Shown: positions 55,638 through 64,000, numbered from the stretch's first letter. The stretch is 64,000 nucleotides of DNA from Planctomycetota bacterium (GCA_018242605.1 JAFEBP010000005.1:458861-522860), one strand, 5' to 3'. Numbers and translations are program-made. The notes: a model not told the origin generated them from the sequence alone.

Positions 55638-56228
55638 TCACACCCCGCCGACGATGTTCATGCAATTTCTTCTCATCACTTTGGCCAATATCACAATCCG
55701 AATCGAACCCAACGCTTGAGGGTCGGGCCCATCGAGACCGCCTTCCCTGGGCATGAATGCTACTGCCCCCGCAAACCCCTCGGGCGCATCCCAAGAACGA
55801 ACGGCGCACACACCGCCGCCGGGCGCTTCAACCCGAAGCCAGTCTTCCCCACCCCAGCCCACGGCAATACTCCTCGGCGAAACCCAAAGCCCCGTGCCCA
55901 GCGCTTTGAGCACCGCTTCTTTGCGGGTCCACAGGGAAAAGAACCGCTGTTCCACATGATCACGCGGCATCGTCGCAGCTTCTGCCGGGTGGAGAACCAC
56001 ATCCAGCAGGGACTCATCGACCACCCCCGCATCGATGCGTTCTACGTCAACACCCACCGATCCTCTCTCAGCAACCGCGGCCGCGCCGAGCCCGGCGGTT
56101 CCGCTACGACTGACCCGGCTTTCCCTTGGCCAAACCGCAAGCCCCATTTGCTCGCAGATCTCTCGCGCCGCCGCCTTCCCTTCTTTGGCGGTGCCGCTAT
56201 CGATCGGGCGCAGCATGATCGTGATCAC
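55638..56228 (-). CDS. 4'-phosphopantetheinyl transferase (Sfp-type)
   Basis: Transfers phosphopantetheine from CoA to the carrier-domain serine of peptide or polyketide synthases. Of its 196 residues, the two family motifs are clear: VGVDVERID (Mg-binding Asp and Glu) and FFSLWTRKEAVLKALGTGL (W-x-x-K-E-A). It is shorter than Sfp (about 224), with a reduced N-terminal half in which the usual catalytic H-S-x-x-x motif is replaced by a short R-V-S-R-S-G-T-A segment. Its start overlaps the NRPS stop by four bases (ATGA), so it almost certainly activates that synthetase's two carrier domains. Confidence 0.88.
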   Translation of the reverse strand: MITIMLRPIDSGTAKEGKAAAREICEQMGLAVWPRESRVSRSGTAGLGAAAVAERGSVGVDVERIDAGVVDESLLDVVLHPAEAATMPRDHVEQRFFSLWTRKEAVLKALGTGLWVSPRSIAVGWGGEDWLRVEAPGGGVCAVRSWDAPEGFAGAVAFMPREGGLDGPDPQALGSIRIVILAKVMRRNCMNIVGGV

Positions 56229-59200
56229 GATTCACCCCCGCGCCCGATCTCTTCGTTCCCCGGCGGCCCAACGCCCAGCGTGCTCACGATGATGCCGGCC
56301 GTCCAGTCCGAATGCTCCCTGACTAGCTCAAGATGGTGACATTCCGCCGACTCAACTCTCAGGCTCCTGAACATCGCAGGGTTGAATCCGTTCGTCGCTC
56401 CGCGTCGGATGATGTTCACCTTTCGACCCATGATCGAGGACCTCAGCAGAACTACATCCGCATCGCAGAAGTTCAGCCGCGTCTTGCCCAACTGCTGCTG
56501 AAACGCCACGCGGTCGATCTCCTCGGTGACTTGCTGCAAGGCCCCGCAGACCAGCCAGTCGGACGGTGCACCCGCGGGCGCCTGTGCCGGCACGCCGCTG
56601 CCCGAACGCAACCGCTCCCACGCCCGACGGGCCACGGTGACAGCCTTTCTCACAACGCGCACATGAAGGTCCTGGCGCATCAACAACGGTTCATATCCGT
56701 CAATGATCCACAGCCGCGATGTCGCCTTCCCGAGCGCGGCAAGGCGCTGCTCAACAGCGATCGCAAGGGGACCGCCCAGGGAGTAACCGATGATCCCCCA
56801 GGGATGCGCCACACCCGCCTCCGCCAGCGCCGCGATGATCCGGTCCACCACGCGTTCCACCGGGTGCGGCTTGCCCACCATCCTCCAGACATCAACCAAA
56901 TCAATGACGACGCACCGCAGCGGCACCGGCGACATCCCGCAGATCTTCCCGATCAGCCTGCACATCCCAAGTGAGTAGCCGGTGTTGCCCGGAAGCATGA
57001 CAAGGGTGTGCTTGGCCGCGGGATCACCGATCTGAATCCACGGCCGACTATCCCTCGATTTGCTCTCCACCACGTTCTCGCAGATGTCGCCGAACGTCGG
57101 CCTCGCTAACGCCCGGCCCCCGTCGATTGTTGCGCCGGTCCGTTGACGGATGATGGCCACCAGACGAAGCAGCGAAAACGAAGTCCCTCCCGCATCAAAG
57201 AAATCTGTGTGGACGTGCTCAGGTGCGGTGCCAAGGACGTCTTTCCAGCATCCCGCGATCACCCCGGCCAGAACAGTCCCGGCCGCGCCTTCATCTCCCG
57301 TGCGTTGCGACGGCGCTCCGACATCCGTCGCGGCGTTCGAAGTCTGGACGCCACGATCCTGAACACAGCCCGCGGGCGCGGCGTTCGCGGCGAGGCGAAA
57401 GACCGCCTCGCGCAGGGCCCCCGACAGTCGCTCGGCGATCCCGCGAGTCACGCACTCTTCGCACGCCTCAAGCCTCGCGTGCAGTCGCCCCCGCACCTCT
57501 TCAAAGTGAAGCGTGCACCCGAACACCGTTGTGCGCTGGGGGACTCGCAACACACGAAGCGCACCGGCGCCCGCCTTGGATTCCATCTGGATCACCGGAT
57601 AGGGATCCCTCCGCCAAGTAAACCCAAACTGAACCGGAGCGGAGGCCAATTCCACGCGCCGATGGCGCAGTTCCGACGTAATCACGTCAAAGGGCACAAA
57701 GGACCTGTCCTGGCACGACACCAGCTCTCTGTGTACCCGCCGAACCAACTCGTCCATTGTTTCCAGCGGCCTGGCTCCGCATTCGATGATCCGCATCTCC
57801 AGACAGCAGTTGACAGCATCGATTAGCTCAGGCGACATCCGTTTCGCGATGGGTGTAGTGGCAAACCGCCATGCATCTCCCAGGACCGTCTGAAGGGCGA
57901 TGCCATACGCCGCGAGACCCGGAGCAACCGTGGTGGTTCCCGCCCGCCGCGCGATGCTCGCGATCGCTTCTTCAAACTCACGGCCGATCTCAATTTCGAT
58001 CTCAACCGCCGGCCCCGACCAACGCGTAAACGACACCGACAGTCCATCCAACGCGTCCGCGACTCTGGAGGCTTGTGCGGTCGCTCGTTCGACGTCCGCC
58101 AACGCGATCTCCTGCCTGTAGAACGCCCGCGCATCTCCACCTTCGCAGATCGCCGCTCCCCCGAGCAGTCCGACAAACTGATCCAGGAGCAATCTGATCG
58201 ACCACTCGTCGATCACCGCGTGATGCATGGCCCAGATAACCAACCAGCCCCCGCCAACCGTCGGCCATACATCGATTCGGGTGGGCCCGCAGGCAGTCGG
58301 ATCGAGGCGGCGGTACACGCGCTGAAGCATCGATTCCGGCCACGAATCCACGGGCGTCTCGATGACGTCGTCGTAGACCGTCCACCATCCCTGCGGAGGC
58401 TCGGGGAATACGGTGACGTCCGCACCCTCACCCCCGCCCGAGGCCAACCGCAGCATCTCATGCCGCATGATGAGCGTACCAAATGCGACGCGGAGTTCTT
58501 CGCTCGATCGCCCGCTGGGCAGCGTAAACGCCACCGGGACGATGTACGCATCCCCCGAAGCGCTCAGATTCGAGGCCGCGAGCAGCCGCTGCTGAATTCC
58601 GACCAGCCGCGTCGATGCGTGCGGAACCGCGCCACCCGCCCGTGCAACTCCAAGCGGCATTCCCACGGCCGAGCTCTCGCTGTCCCGCGTCTCATCGATG
58701 TGCCGTGCAACATCCGCGAGCGACCCGGCGTCGAGCAGCCGTGCCGGTGAAACTTCGCAGCGAAACTCACGCCCGATGTCCGCCGCCAACCGCATCGCCA
58801 GCAGCGAATGTCCCCCCAGCCGTAGCAGCGAATCGCCCCGACCGATGGGAACACCAGGAAGCCGCTTGCTCCACAACTGCGCGAGGGCAGCCTCCGTCGG
58901 CGCCATGACATCATCCGACACAACCCCTCGCTCCGTTCCCACAGCATCCAACCCGACCAACCGACTCAGCGTGGCCTCATCCACTTTGCCGCTGATCTTG
59001 AGCGGGAATCGGCCGAGCCTCCGGATCACCCGCGGCACCATGATCCGCGGCAATCGTTCCTGTAGATACTGCCGCACCCGATCTACCCCGTCATCTTTTC
59101 CCCCGTGCCCAATGTAACACGCCACCAGCCTTTTACTCTCGGCCGACTCCCCGTCGACAAAAACGAACACATCTCCCACGCCCGGGCACGTCCGCAACAC

Positions 59201-60433
59201 CGCCTCGACCTCGTCCAGTTCGATGCGATTCCCCTGGACCTTCACCTGCCGATCCAGCCGGCCGACGAACTCCACAGCGCCGTCGGATCGACGAATCACC
59301 AGATCGCCCGTGCGATACCACGCAGCGCCATTTCGCTCGATGAACTTCTTCCGCGTGAGTTCCGCATCTTCCCGGTAGCCCAGGGCCACGCCCAACCCGC
59401 CCAGGATGAGTTCACCCGGCTCCCCGATCCCCGCCTCGCTCCCGTCCTCGCGCTCGATGCGATCGATGGTCCCGCGGATCGGCCGACCGATGGGCACCCG
59501 TTGTCCAGGCGCGGTATCCGCGAGCGTGACTCGGTGCGTGTGGCTGAACACGGTGTTTTCTGTCGGGCCGTACCCATGGACCAGCCGCACACCGGGCAAC
59601 GCGGCGACAAACTCCCGCATGTGCCGGGAGGACTCTCTCTCTCCGCCGGTGCACAACTGCCGCACTCCCCGGAATGCCTCCACATGGGTGTCCACCATCG
59701 CGTTAAACAGCGATGCGGTCAACCACGAATCGCTGATGCGCCGCTCCACGAAGCACCTGGCCAGTTCATCAAACGAGATCAGCGGCTGTTCTTGCACGAC
59801 ACAAGTGCCCCCGTTCAGCAGCGGGGCCCAAATCTCAAGCGTCGAAGCATCGAACGCGATCGAAGAGTTGAGCAGCCACCGCTGCGACGATTCGAAATCC
59901 GACCAATCGGCATCCACCACGAGCCGCACCACACCGCGGTGAGGAACGAGCACGCCCTTGGGCGTTCCCGTCGATCCCGAGGTAAACATCACGTACAACG
60001 GGTCGTCCGCGCCGATTGCCTCCGGATCGCAGTCGCGGGGTTCGCCAGCCAGAGCTTCCCCGATGTGGACCAATCCAGACCCCGCGAGCGTCGCCGCGGC
60101 TCCCGAGTCATCGTGCAGCACCACCCTGGCGCCAAGACCAGCGAGTATCTGATCCCGCCTCGCCCCGGGGCTGGCAAGGTCGATCGGCGCGAAAGCCGCT
60201 CCGCACCGAACAATGCCCAACGCCGCGACGACGAACTCCGGGCTCCGGTCCATGAGAACCGGAATGATGTCACCCTTGCCGATTCCCCGATTCCGCAGGA
60301 ACCCGCATACCCGCGACGAATCCGCGTCCAGATCGCGGAACGTCCATTGGCGAGACTCACCCTCCAGCGCCAAACGCCCCGCGTATTTGGCGCGTGCCCA
60401 CAAGAACCTCTCTACCACACTCATCATGGACAT
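56225..60433 (-). CDS. nonribosomal peptide synthetase, A-T-C-T-TE
   Basis: 1402 residues from ATG 60433. Domains in order: adenylation (about 1-490) with FTSGSTGTPKG (150-160), GYGPTE (287-292), YRTGD (373-377), GRLDRQVKVQGNRIEL (391-406) and KISGK (479-483); carrier 1 (about 510-580, LGGHSL with Ser543); condensation (about 605-1015) with HHAVIDE (H737-H738, D742); carrier 2 (about 1050-1122, DAGGTSF with Ser1085); thioesterase (about 1140-1395, GYSLG with Ser1218). There is only one A domain for two carriers. Asp195 in AFDAS indicates an alpha-amino-acid substrate. The start could also be 60427 or 60424, or further upstream to 60547, which adds unconserved sequence. It is coupled by overlap to the downstream transferase gene. 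Confidence 0.92.
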   Translation of the reverse strand: MSMMSVVERFLWARAKYAGRLALEGESRQWTFRDLDADSSRVCGFLRNRGIGKGDIIPVLMDRSPEFVVAALGIVRCGAAFAPIDLASPGARRDQILAGLGARVVLHDDSGAAATLAGSGLVHIGEALAGEPRDCDPEAIGADDPLYVMFTSGSTGTPKGVLVPHRGVVRLVVDADWSDFESSQRWLLNSSIAFDASTLEIWAPLLNGGTCVVQEQPLISFDELARCFVERRISDSWLTASLFNAMVDTHVEAFRGVRQLCTGGERESSRHMREFVAALPGVRLVHGYGPTENTVFSHTHRVTLADTAPGQRVPIGRPIRGTIDRIEREDGSEAGIGEPGELILGGLGVALGYREDAELTRKKFIERNGAAWYRTGDLVIRRSDGAVEFVGRLDRQVKVQGNRIELDEVEAVLRTCPGVGDVFVFVDGESAESKRLVACYIGHGGKDDGVDRVRQYLQERLPRIMVPRVIRRLGRFPLKISGKVDEATLSRLVGLDAVGTERGVVSDDVMAPTEAALAQLWSKRLPGVPIGRGDSLLRLGGHSLLAMRLAADIGREFRCEVSPARLLDAGSLADVARHIDETRDSESSAVGMPLGVARAGGAVPHASTRLVGIQQRLLAASNLSASGDAYIVPVAFTLPSGRSSEELRVAFGTLIMRHEMLRLASGGGEGADVTVFPEPPQGWWTVYDDVIETPVDSWPESMLQRVYRRLDPTACGPTRIDVWPTVGGGWLVIWAMHHAVIDEWSIRLLLDQFVGLLGGAAICEGGDARAFYRQEIALADVERATAQASRVADALDGLSVSFTRWSGPAVEIEIEIGREFEEAIASIARRAGTTTVAPGLAAYGIALQTVLGDAWRFATTPIAKRMSPELIDAVNCCLEMRIIECGARPLETMDELVRRVHRELVSCQDRSFVPFDVITSELRHRRVELASAPVQFGFTWRRDPYPVIQMESKAGAGALRVLRVPQRTTVFGCTLHFEEVRGRLHARLEACEECVTRGIAERLSGALREAVFRLAANAAPAGCVQDRGVQTSNAATDVGAPSQRTGDEGAAGTVLAGVIAGCWKDVLGTAPEHVHTDFFDAGGTSFSLLRLVAIIRQRTGATIDGGRALARPTFGDICENVVESKSRDSRPWIQIGDPAAKHTLVMLPGNTGYSLGMCRLIGKICGMSPVPLRCVVIDLVDVWRMVGKPHPVERVVDRIIAALAEAGVAHPWGIIGYSLGGPLAIAVEQRLAALGKATSRLWIIDGYEPLLMRQDLHVRVVRKAVTVARRAWERLRSGSGVPAQAPAGAPSDWLVCGALQQVTEEIDRVAFQQQLGKTRLNFCDADVVLLRSSIMGRKVNIIRRGATNGFNPAMFRSLRVESAECHHLELVREHSDWTAGIIVSTLGVGPPGNEEIGRGGES

Positions 60434-60815
60434 CGTGCTTTCCGACTTCCCACACAGTTGCGCCGACACGACAATCGGCACGCGCGACGTCGCAGCCCAC
60501 CGCTCAGCCAGGCGAACGGCACCCCCGCCCCGCTCCGGCCATCGCACCGGAACAAGTCTATCGGCCGTCCGGGAGCAACGATCAACCCCTTGCGTGACCG
60601 CGACCGTGGGTTTCAGGACGTAGCGTCAACTGGTCGTCTCCACGAGCTGCCCTGAAACGGGCGGCCCACGAGGACAGGGAGTCCGCCCGACATTGTGCCG
60701 ACCCACATATTTCCATCCCTACCGCCGTCGCGCTTAGACTATGGCCCATCGTCGGGACGCCTCCCGCTCAGAGCTGGATCACGCAAAGCCTTACCCTCCC
60801 GCCGCGGAACTCGCC
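60434..60815. other. divergent intergenic region between the NRPS gene and the DUF1801-like gene
   Basis: No separate gene is supported. It presumably contains both promoters. A TAGACT at 60735-60740 resembles a -10 box and directly abuts an in-frame ATG at 60741; if real, transcription would begin just past that ATG, favouring the downstream start at 60816 for the next gene. Confidence 0.35.
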
Positions 60816-61439
60816 ATGCCCCAAACGGACCCTCGCGTCGACAAGTACATCGCCCGCTCGGCTCCATTCGCCCGGCCAGTCCTGGAGCACCTGCGGGCCC
60901 TGGTGCATTCCGCGTGCCCGGAGGTCGAAGAAACGATCAAGTGGAGTTCCCCGAGCTTTATGTACAAAGGAATGCTCTGCGGCATGGCCGCGTTCAAGGC
61001 CCACTGCGCCTTCGGATTCTGGAAGCACGAGCTCGTCGTCCCCGAACCCCGAACCAAATCCGCGGCCGCCGCGCACGAGAAATCCGGCATGGGCTCCTTC
61101 GGAAAGATCACCAGTGTGGAAGATCTTCCCTCGCCCAAGGCCATCACCCTTCTCATCAAGAAGGCCATGAAGCTCAACGACGAAGGCGTCAAAAAGCCCG
61201 TGGCTCCCAGGCCCACCAAGCCGAGGCGGCTCGTCATTCCCAAGTGGTTCGCCGCGGCTCTCAAGGCCAACCCAGAATCCCTCGCCACCTTTGAGGCCTT
61301 CAGTTACAGCCACCGCAAGGAGTATCTGGAGTGGCTTACCGAGGCCAAGACGCAAGAAACCCGCACCCGCCGCCTGGAAACAACCATCCAATGGCTCTCA
61401 GAGGGAAAGGCCCGCAACTGGAAGTACGCCAAGTGCTAA
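60816..61439 (+). CDS. DUF1801 / YdeI (OmdA-like) domain protein
   Basis: 207 residues from ATG 60816; ATG 60741 would add 25 non-conserved residues. The N-terminal part (DPRVDKYIARSAPFARPVLEHLRALVHSACPEVEETIKW) and SPSFMYKGMLCGMAAFKAHCAFGF are characteristic of the DUF1801/YdhG fold, related to frataxin-like folds. The C-terminal part (PKWFAAALKANPESLATFEAFSYSHRKEYLEWL) matches the bacteriocin-protection YdeI/OmpD-associated family. The middle, with GSFGKITSVEDLPS, joins the two. Both domains often occur fused. Cytoplasmic; biochemical role unknown. No secretion signal. Confidence 0.85.
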   Translation: MPQTDPRVDKYIARSAPFARPVLEHLRALVHSACPEVEETIKWSSPSFMYKGMLCGMAAFKAHCAFGFWKHELVVPEPRTKSAAAAHEKSGMGSFGKITSVEDLPSPKAITLLIKKAMKLNDEGVKKPVAPRPTKPRRLVIPKWFAAALKANPESLATFEAFSYSHRKEYLEWLTEAKTQETRTRRLETTIQWLSEGKARNWKYAKC

Positions 61440-61470
61440 GCCTCCGGCCCACACCTGAACGATCGCACGC

Positions 61471-62439
61471 ATGCCCTTAGATCCACTGAACACTCTCCCA
61501 CTGTCGGCGATGTACGAGCGTCTCGAGTCGACCGGTTTCATCCGCCGCTTGCTCGAACTCGCCCGCGACGAGGATCTGGGCGTCGCCCCCGCGGCTCCTG
61601 CAAAGGGCCAGGCCCCCAGCGGACCCGTCGGCGACATCACCTCGAACTGCTGTATCCCGCCCGATCGCTGCGCTGTCGCCCACCTGGTTGCTCGGTGTGG
61701 GGGCGTCATCTGCGGTTTGGCATCGCTGCCCCTGCTTCTCGAGCTCTTTGCACCCACGTGCCGTCAGAGCCTTCAAGCACACGACGGCGATCGCGTTGAA
61801 GCCAACCGCGCCGTCGCCACTATCCACGGGCCGCTGGATGAAATTCTGGGCCTCGAACGCACCATGTTGAATCTCGTCGGTCGCCTCTCCGGCATCGCGA
61901 CCCGCACCGCCCTGTTCGCCTCTCGTATCCCGGCAGCTTCACGCGCCCACCTGTACGACACCCGCAAAACGACTCCGGGACTTCGCGTGCTGGAGAAGTA
62001 CGCCGTTCGATGCGGCGGCGGGCGTTGCCACCGCATGGGCCTCTTCGACGCGGTGCTCATCAAGGACAACCACCTCGCCGGTATCTCCATCGCCGAACTA
62101 CCCGAGTACATCGCGAGCGCCGCGGCCGCTGCCCGTTCGTCCGCAAGCCCCTCGTTCATCGAGGTCGAGGTCGACACGTTGGCTCAGTTCGATGCCCTCC
62201 TTTCGCTTCCTCCGGGAACGATCGACATCGTGCTCCTGGACAACATGTCCCCTGCGCAGCTCTCGCACGCCGCCACCGCCCGGGACACTCTCCGATCCGC
62301 GCTGGAACTGGAAGCGTCTGGCGGAATCACGCTCGAAACCATCACGCAATTCGCTCAAACAGGGGTCGATCGCATCAGTGTGGGCGGCTTGACCCACTCC
62401 GCAGTCAGTCTCGATGTTGCATTGGACGTAGAAGGGTGA
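61471..62439 (+). CDS. nadC: nicotinate-nucleotide pyrophosphorylase (quinolinate phosphoribosyltransferase)
   Basis: Converts quinolinate and PRPP to nicotinate mononucleotide in NAD synthesis. It has 322 residues, slightly longer than typical (about 280-300), with an Ala/Pro-rich insert near residues 38-50. Motifs are GDITSNCCIPP (N-terminal G-D-I/L-T), NLVGRLSGIATRT, YDTRKTTPGLR (PRPP/quinolinate-binding Arg and Lys), KYAVRCGGGRCHRMGLFDAVLIKDNH, and a C-terminal LEASGGITLETI-x-x-F-x-x-x-GVDRISVG barrel segment. It begins 31 bases after the preceding gene and is followed by birA, a common cofactor-related arrangement. Confidence 0.96.
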   Translation: MPLDPLNTLPLSAMYERLESTGFIRRLLELARDEDLGVAPAAPAKGQAPSGPVGDITSNCCIPPDRCAVAHLVARCGGVICGLASLPLLLELFAPTCRQSLQAHDGDRVEANRAVATIHGPLDEILGLERTMLNLVGRLSGIATRTALFASRIPAASRAHLYDTRKTTPGLRVLEKYAVRCGGGRCHRMGLFDAVLIKDNHLAGISIAELPEYIASAAAAARSSASPSFIEVEVDTLAQFDALLSLPPGTIDIVLLDNMSPAQLSHAATARDTLRSALELEASGGITLETITQFAQTGVDRISVGGLTHSAVSLDVALDVEG

Positions 62440-62500
62440 TATTCTTATCGGTTGTCACACCCATACCGGGGAGGCAACCACGACATCGAAGACCGCGACA

Positions 62501-63346
62501 TTGGATAAATTGGCCCCAGACATCACCCTATGGCAGCGTCGATTGTCGGCCGTAATCGCCGGTCTCGGTGTGTCCTTCGTCAACCGGGTTTCCGTCTTTG
62601 AAGAGGTCGGATCGACCCAGGATGTCTGCCGGGATCTCGCCTCCGGAGTTCCCGGCCTCCTGGTAACTTCCCTCCGCCAAACGGCAGGCCGCGGCAGATT
62701 GGGCCGCTCTTGGACGCAAGCCCAGGACAAAGGCGTTGCCGCCACGTTCGCGATCGATGCCAGGCGCTGGGACCTGGGTGTCCTCCCCCTCGCGGCGGGT
62801 TTGGCAACGCACCTGGCCTGCAAGAGCTTTTTTCCCGAGTCCTCGGCAGACCCCATCGGCCTGCGATGGCCAAACGATGTCGTGGAAGCGGTCTACCCGG
62901 CCGGGGCCAAGTCTCCGGGACGCAAACTTGCCGGAGTGCTGATCGAACGCACGGGGGACATTTTCCTGCTCGGCATCGGCGTGAACGTTGACCAGGAGCC
63001 CGCCGACTTTGCGGGCCCGCTGAACGGCCGCGCCGCTTCATTAAACATGCTCTTGGGTCACCAGACGCCCGGCGGACGGCTCGCGGTGCTCGAACAGCTC
63101 ATCTCCGAGCTCGATTCGGCACTCAAACTCGAACCCCAATCCCTCAGCGATGCCTGGCGCACCGCCGACTGCCTCGTCGGAACCACTCAGACATTTGCCC
63201 AAGGCGGCGTCCGGGTCCGAGGCGTCGTGAGGGACATCGATCCCCGCCATTGGATTGTGCTTGAAAAAGAGGGTGGAGTTCGAGTACGTCTACCCGCCAT
63301 GACGACATCGATCATGTGGGACGAAACCGCCACCGCTCAAATTTAG
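62501..63346 (+). CDS. birA: biotin-[acetyl-CoA-carboxylase] ligase, monofunctional
   Basis: Attaches biotin to the carboxyl-carrier protein of acetyl-CoA carboxylase. It has 281 residues from TTG 62501. Motifs are EVGSTQDVCRDLA, Q-T-A-G-R-G-R-L-G-R-S-W (biotinyl-AMP loop), L-R-W-P-N-D-V, and K-L-A-G-V-L-I-E-R; a C-terminal SH3-like domain follows. There is no N-terminal helix-turn-helix, so it is a class I ligase without repressor function. The start is unsettled: GGGGAGG (62468-62474) is too far from TTG 62501 but ideally placed for an in-frame ACG at 62480. The gene ends overlapping the convergent HIT gene by four bases. Confidence 0.93.
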   Translation: MDKLAPDITLWQRRLSAVIAGLGVSFVNRVSVFEEVGSTQDVCRDLASGVPGLLVTSLRQTAGRGRLGRSWTQAQDKGVAATFAIDARRWDLGVLPLAAGLATHLACKSFFPESSADPIGLRWPNDVVEAVYPAGAKSPGRKLAGVLIERTGDIFLLGIGVNVDQEPADFAGPLNGRAASLNMLLGHQTPGGRLAVLEQLISELDSALKLEPQSLSDAWRTADCLVGTTQTFAQGGVRVRGVVRDIDPRHWIVLEKEGGVRVRLPAMTTSIMWDETATAQI

Positions 63347-63750
63347 CTCACCATCGCTTTGAGCAGCAACTTCGCCTGCGCATCATCCAGTCTTCCCGCG
63401 TTCCACCCGATCCCCAACCCTTCCCCGGTCGGGTACTTGGGGATCACGTGAAAGTGCACGTGAAAGATCGCCTGGTGCGCCATGGGCCCGTTGTTCTGGA
63501 GGATGTTGTACGCTGTGGCCCCTGTGGCCTTCATCACCACCCGGGCGATCCGTGGCAACGCCCGCCCAACTGCCGCCGCTGACTCCTCAGAAAGCGCATC
63601 GATCGTTGCCGCCGGTTCCTTGGGAATCAGCACCGTGTGACCCCTGGAGATCGGGTAAATATCCAGAAACGCCAGCACCCGATCGTCCTCATACACTTTG
63701 TGGCAAGGAACTTCGCCCCGAATGATCCGTGAAAAGACCGTGTCAGCCAT
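63343..63750 (-). CDS. HIT-family nucleotide hydrolase/transferase
   Basis: 135 residues. The histidine-triad motif H-V-H-F-H-V-I-P is near residue 100, preceded by NNGPMAHQAIFHVHFH. The opening DTVFSRIIRGEVPCHKVYEDDRVLAFLDI and the ISRGHTVLIPKEP segment are typical of Hint/HinT-like proteins. They hydrolyse purine nucleoside phosphoramidates or aminoacyl-adenylates. It is a small stand-alone cytoplasmic enzyme. It converges on birA with a four-base stop overlap, so no terminator fits between them. Confidence 0.95.
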   Translation of the reverse strand: MADTVFSRIIRGEVPCHKVYEDDRVLAFLDIYPISRGHTVLIPKEPAATIDALSEESAAAVGRALPRIARVVMKATGATAYNILQNNGPMAHQAIFHVHFHVIPKYPTGEGLGIGWNAGRLDDAQAKLLLKAMVS

Positions 63751-63855
63751 GCGGCATGGTAGAGGGCTGGCAGGAAAAATGGACGGATAATGATCTGAAC
63801 AGCATCCTTACGGATGAGGGTGACGAAGCACATCACGGTATGAACGAAGCGCAAG

Positions 63856-63872
63856 GTTTCCCGTCGGGAAAC
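63856..63872. repeat. perfect 7-bp inverted repeat near the right edge
   Basis: GTTTCCC (63856-63862) and GGGAAAC (63866-63872) are separated by GTC. No T-run follows on either strand, so a terminator is unlikely. It lies about 105 bases upstream of a possible gene start at the right edge and about 105 bases upstream of the HIT gene on the other strand, so an operator is possible. The rest of 63751-64000 shows no complete gene. Confidence 0.4.
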
Positions 63873-63979
63873 ACTACTCATCCCCGGGCGTACGAGACAT
63901 GGCGGAATCGTCCTCAAGCCGCATAGCAACTCCAGCCAACGACCCCTCCCGTGATCGGACCCTAACCGGAAGCAAGCAC

Positions 63980-64000
63980 ATGAACACCAGTCCGAACACC
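63980..64000 (+). CDS. possible start of a gene running off the right edge
   Basis: ATG at 63980, with GGAAG seven bases upstream, opens a frame (MNTSPNT...) that is still open at the window end. Only seven codons are visible, so neither reality nor function can be judged. Confidence 0.25.

Noticed and set aside
59105..60655. 516-codon plus-strand open frame
   Set aside because: Antisense shadow of the NRPS adenylation domain, whose core motifs are intact.

Overview
The window is visibly GC-rich bacterial chromosome and reads like a member of the Planctomycetota, class Phycisphaerae. Three things point there: a complete alternative complex III plus caa3-oxidase operon, secreted proteins ending in duplicated calcium-loop repeats with a C-terminal Cys (the 'GC-type dockerin' style tail), and an ECF sigma factor of the TIGR02999 type followed by a Ser/Thr kinase with TPR-like repeats. 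No phage, transposon, rRNA or CRISPR array is visible. Shine-Dalgarno (SD) motifs are present only before some genes, and GTG or TTG starts are common.

Layout. 1-2.85 kb (+): the end of an AHSA1-type protein, pyrD and a serine beta-lactamase-like hydrolase. 2.86-9.13 kb (-): a long SMC protein and a lipoprotein with a flagellar P-ring (FlgI)-like domain. 9.7-13.9 kb (+): dcd and a B12-dependent ribonucleotide reductase, both nucleotide-supply genes. 14.5-18.0 kb (+): tRNA-Ile(GAT), a DUF502 membrane protein, uppP and serA. 18.0-20.0 kb (-): a lipoprotein-like protein and two adjacent ClpP paralogs. 20.3-21.1 kb (+): a metallophosphoesterase.

21.2-37.2 kb (-) is one 13-gene respiratory operon in the order actA-actB-actC-actD-actE-actF-small membrane protein-sco-ctaC-ctaD-ctaE-ctaF-membrane protein, with several 1- or 4-nt start/stop overlaps. 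It encodes quinol oxidation (alternative complex III) passing electrons to a caa3-type oxidase whose subunit I carries a YSHP motif instead of the GHPE glutamate (A2 type). Heme A synthase is transcribed divergently, and a good sigma70-like promoter for the operon lies between them.

38.9-55.5 kb is rich in secreted proteins: two tandem paralogous zinc metalloproteases with dockerin-like tails, a third zinc metalloprotease, an exported repeat protein, an exported Tyr/Pro-rich protein, a third dockerin-tailed protein and the ECF sigma/kinase pair. Housekeeping genes (fabI, tRNA-Ala(CGC)) are interspersed. 55.6-60.4 kb (-) is a compact two-gene nonribosomal peptide locus: an A-T-C-T-TE synthetase of about 1402 residues overlapping a phosphopantetheinyl transferase gene. 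I consider this the most novel-looking system here. 60.8-63.75 kb returns to housekeeping: a DUF1801/OmdA-like protein, nadC, birA and a HIT-family hydrolase. The last 250 bases hold no complete gene.

All functions come from motifs recognised by eye. Promoters, operators and some starts are inferences.
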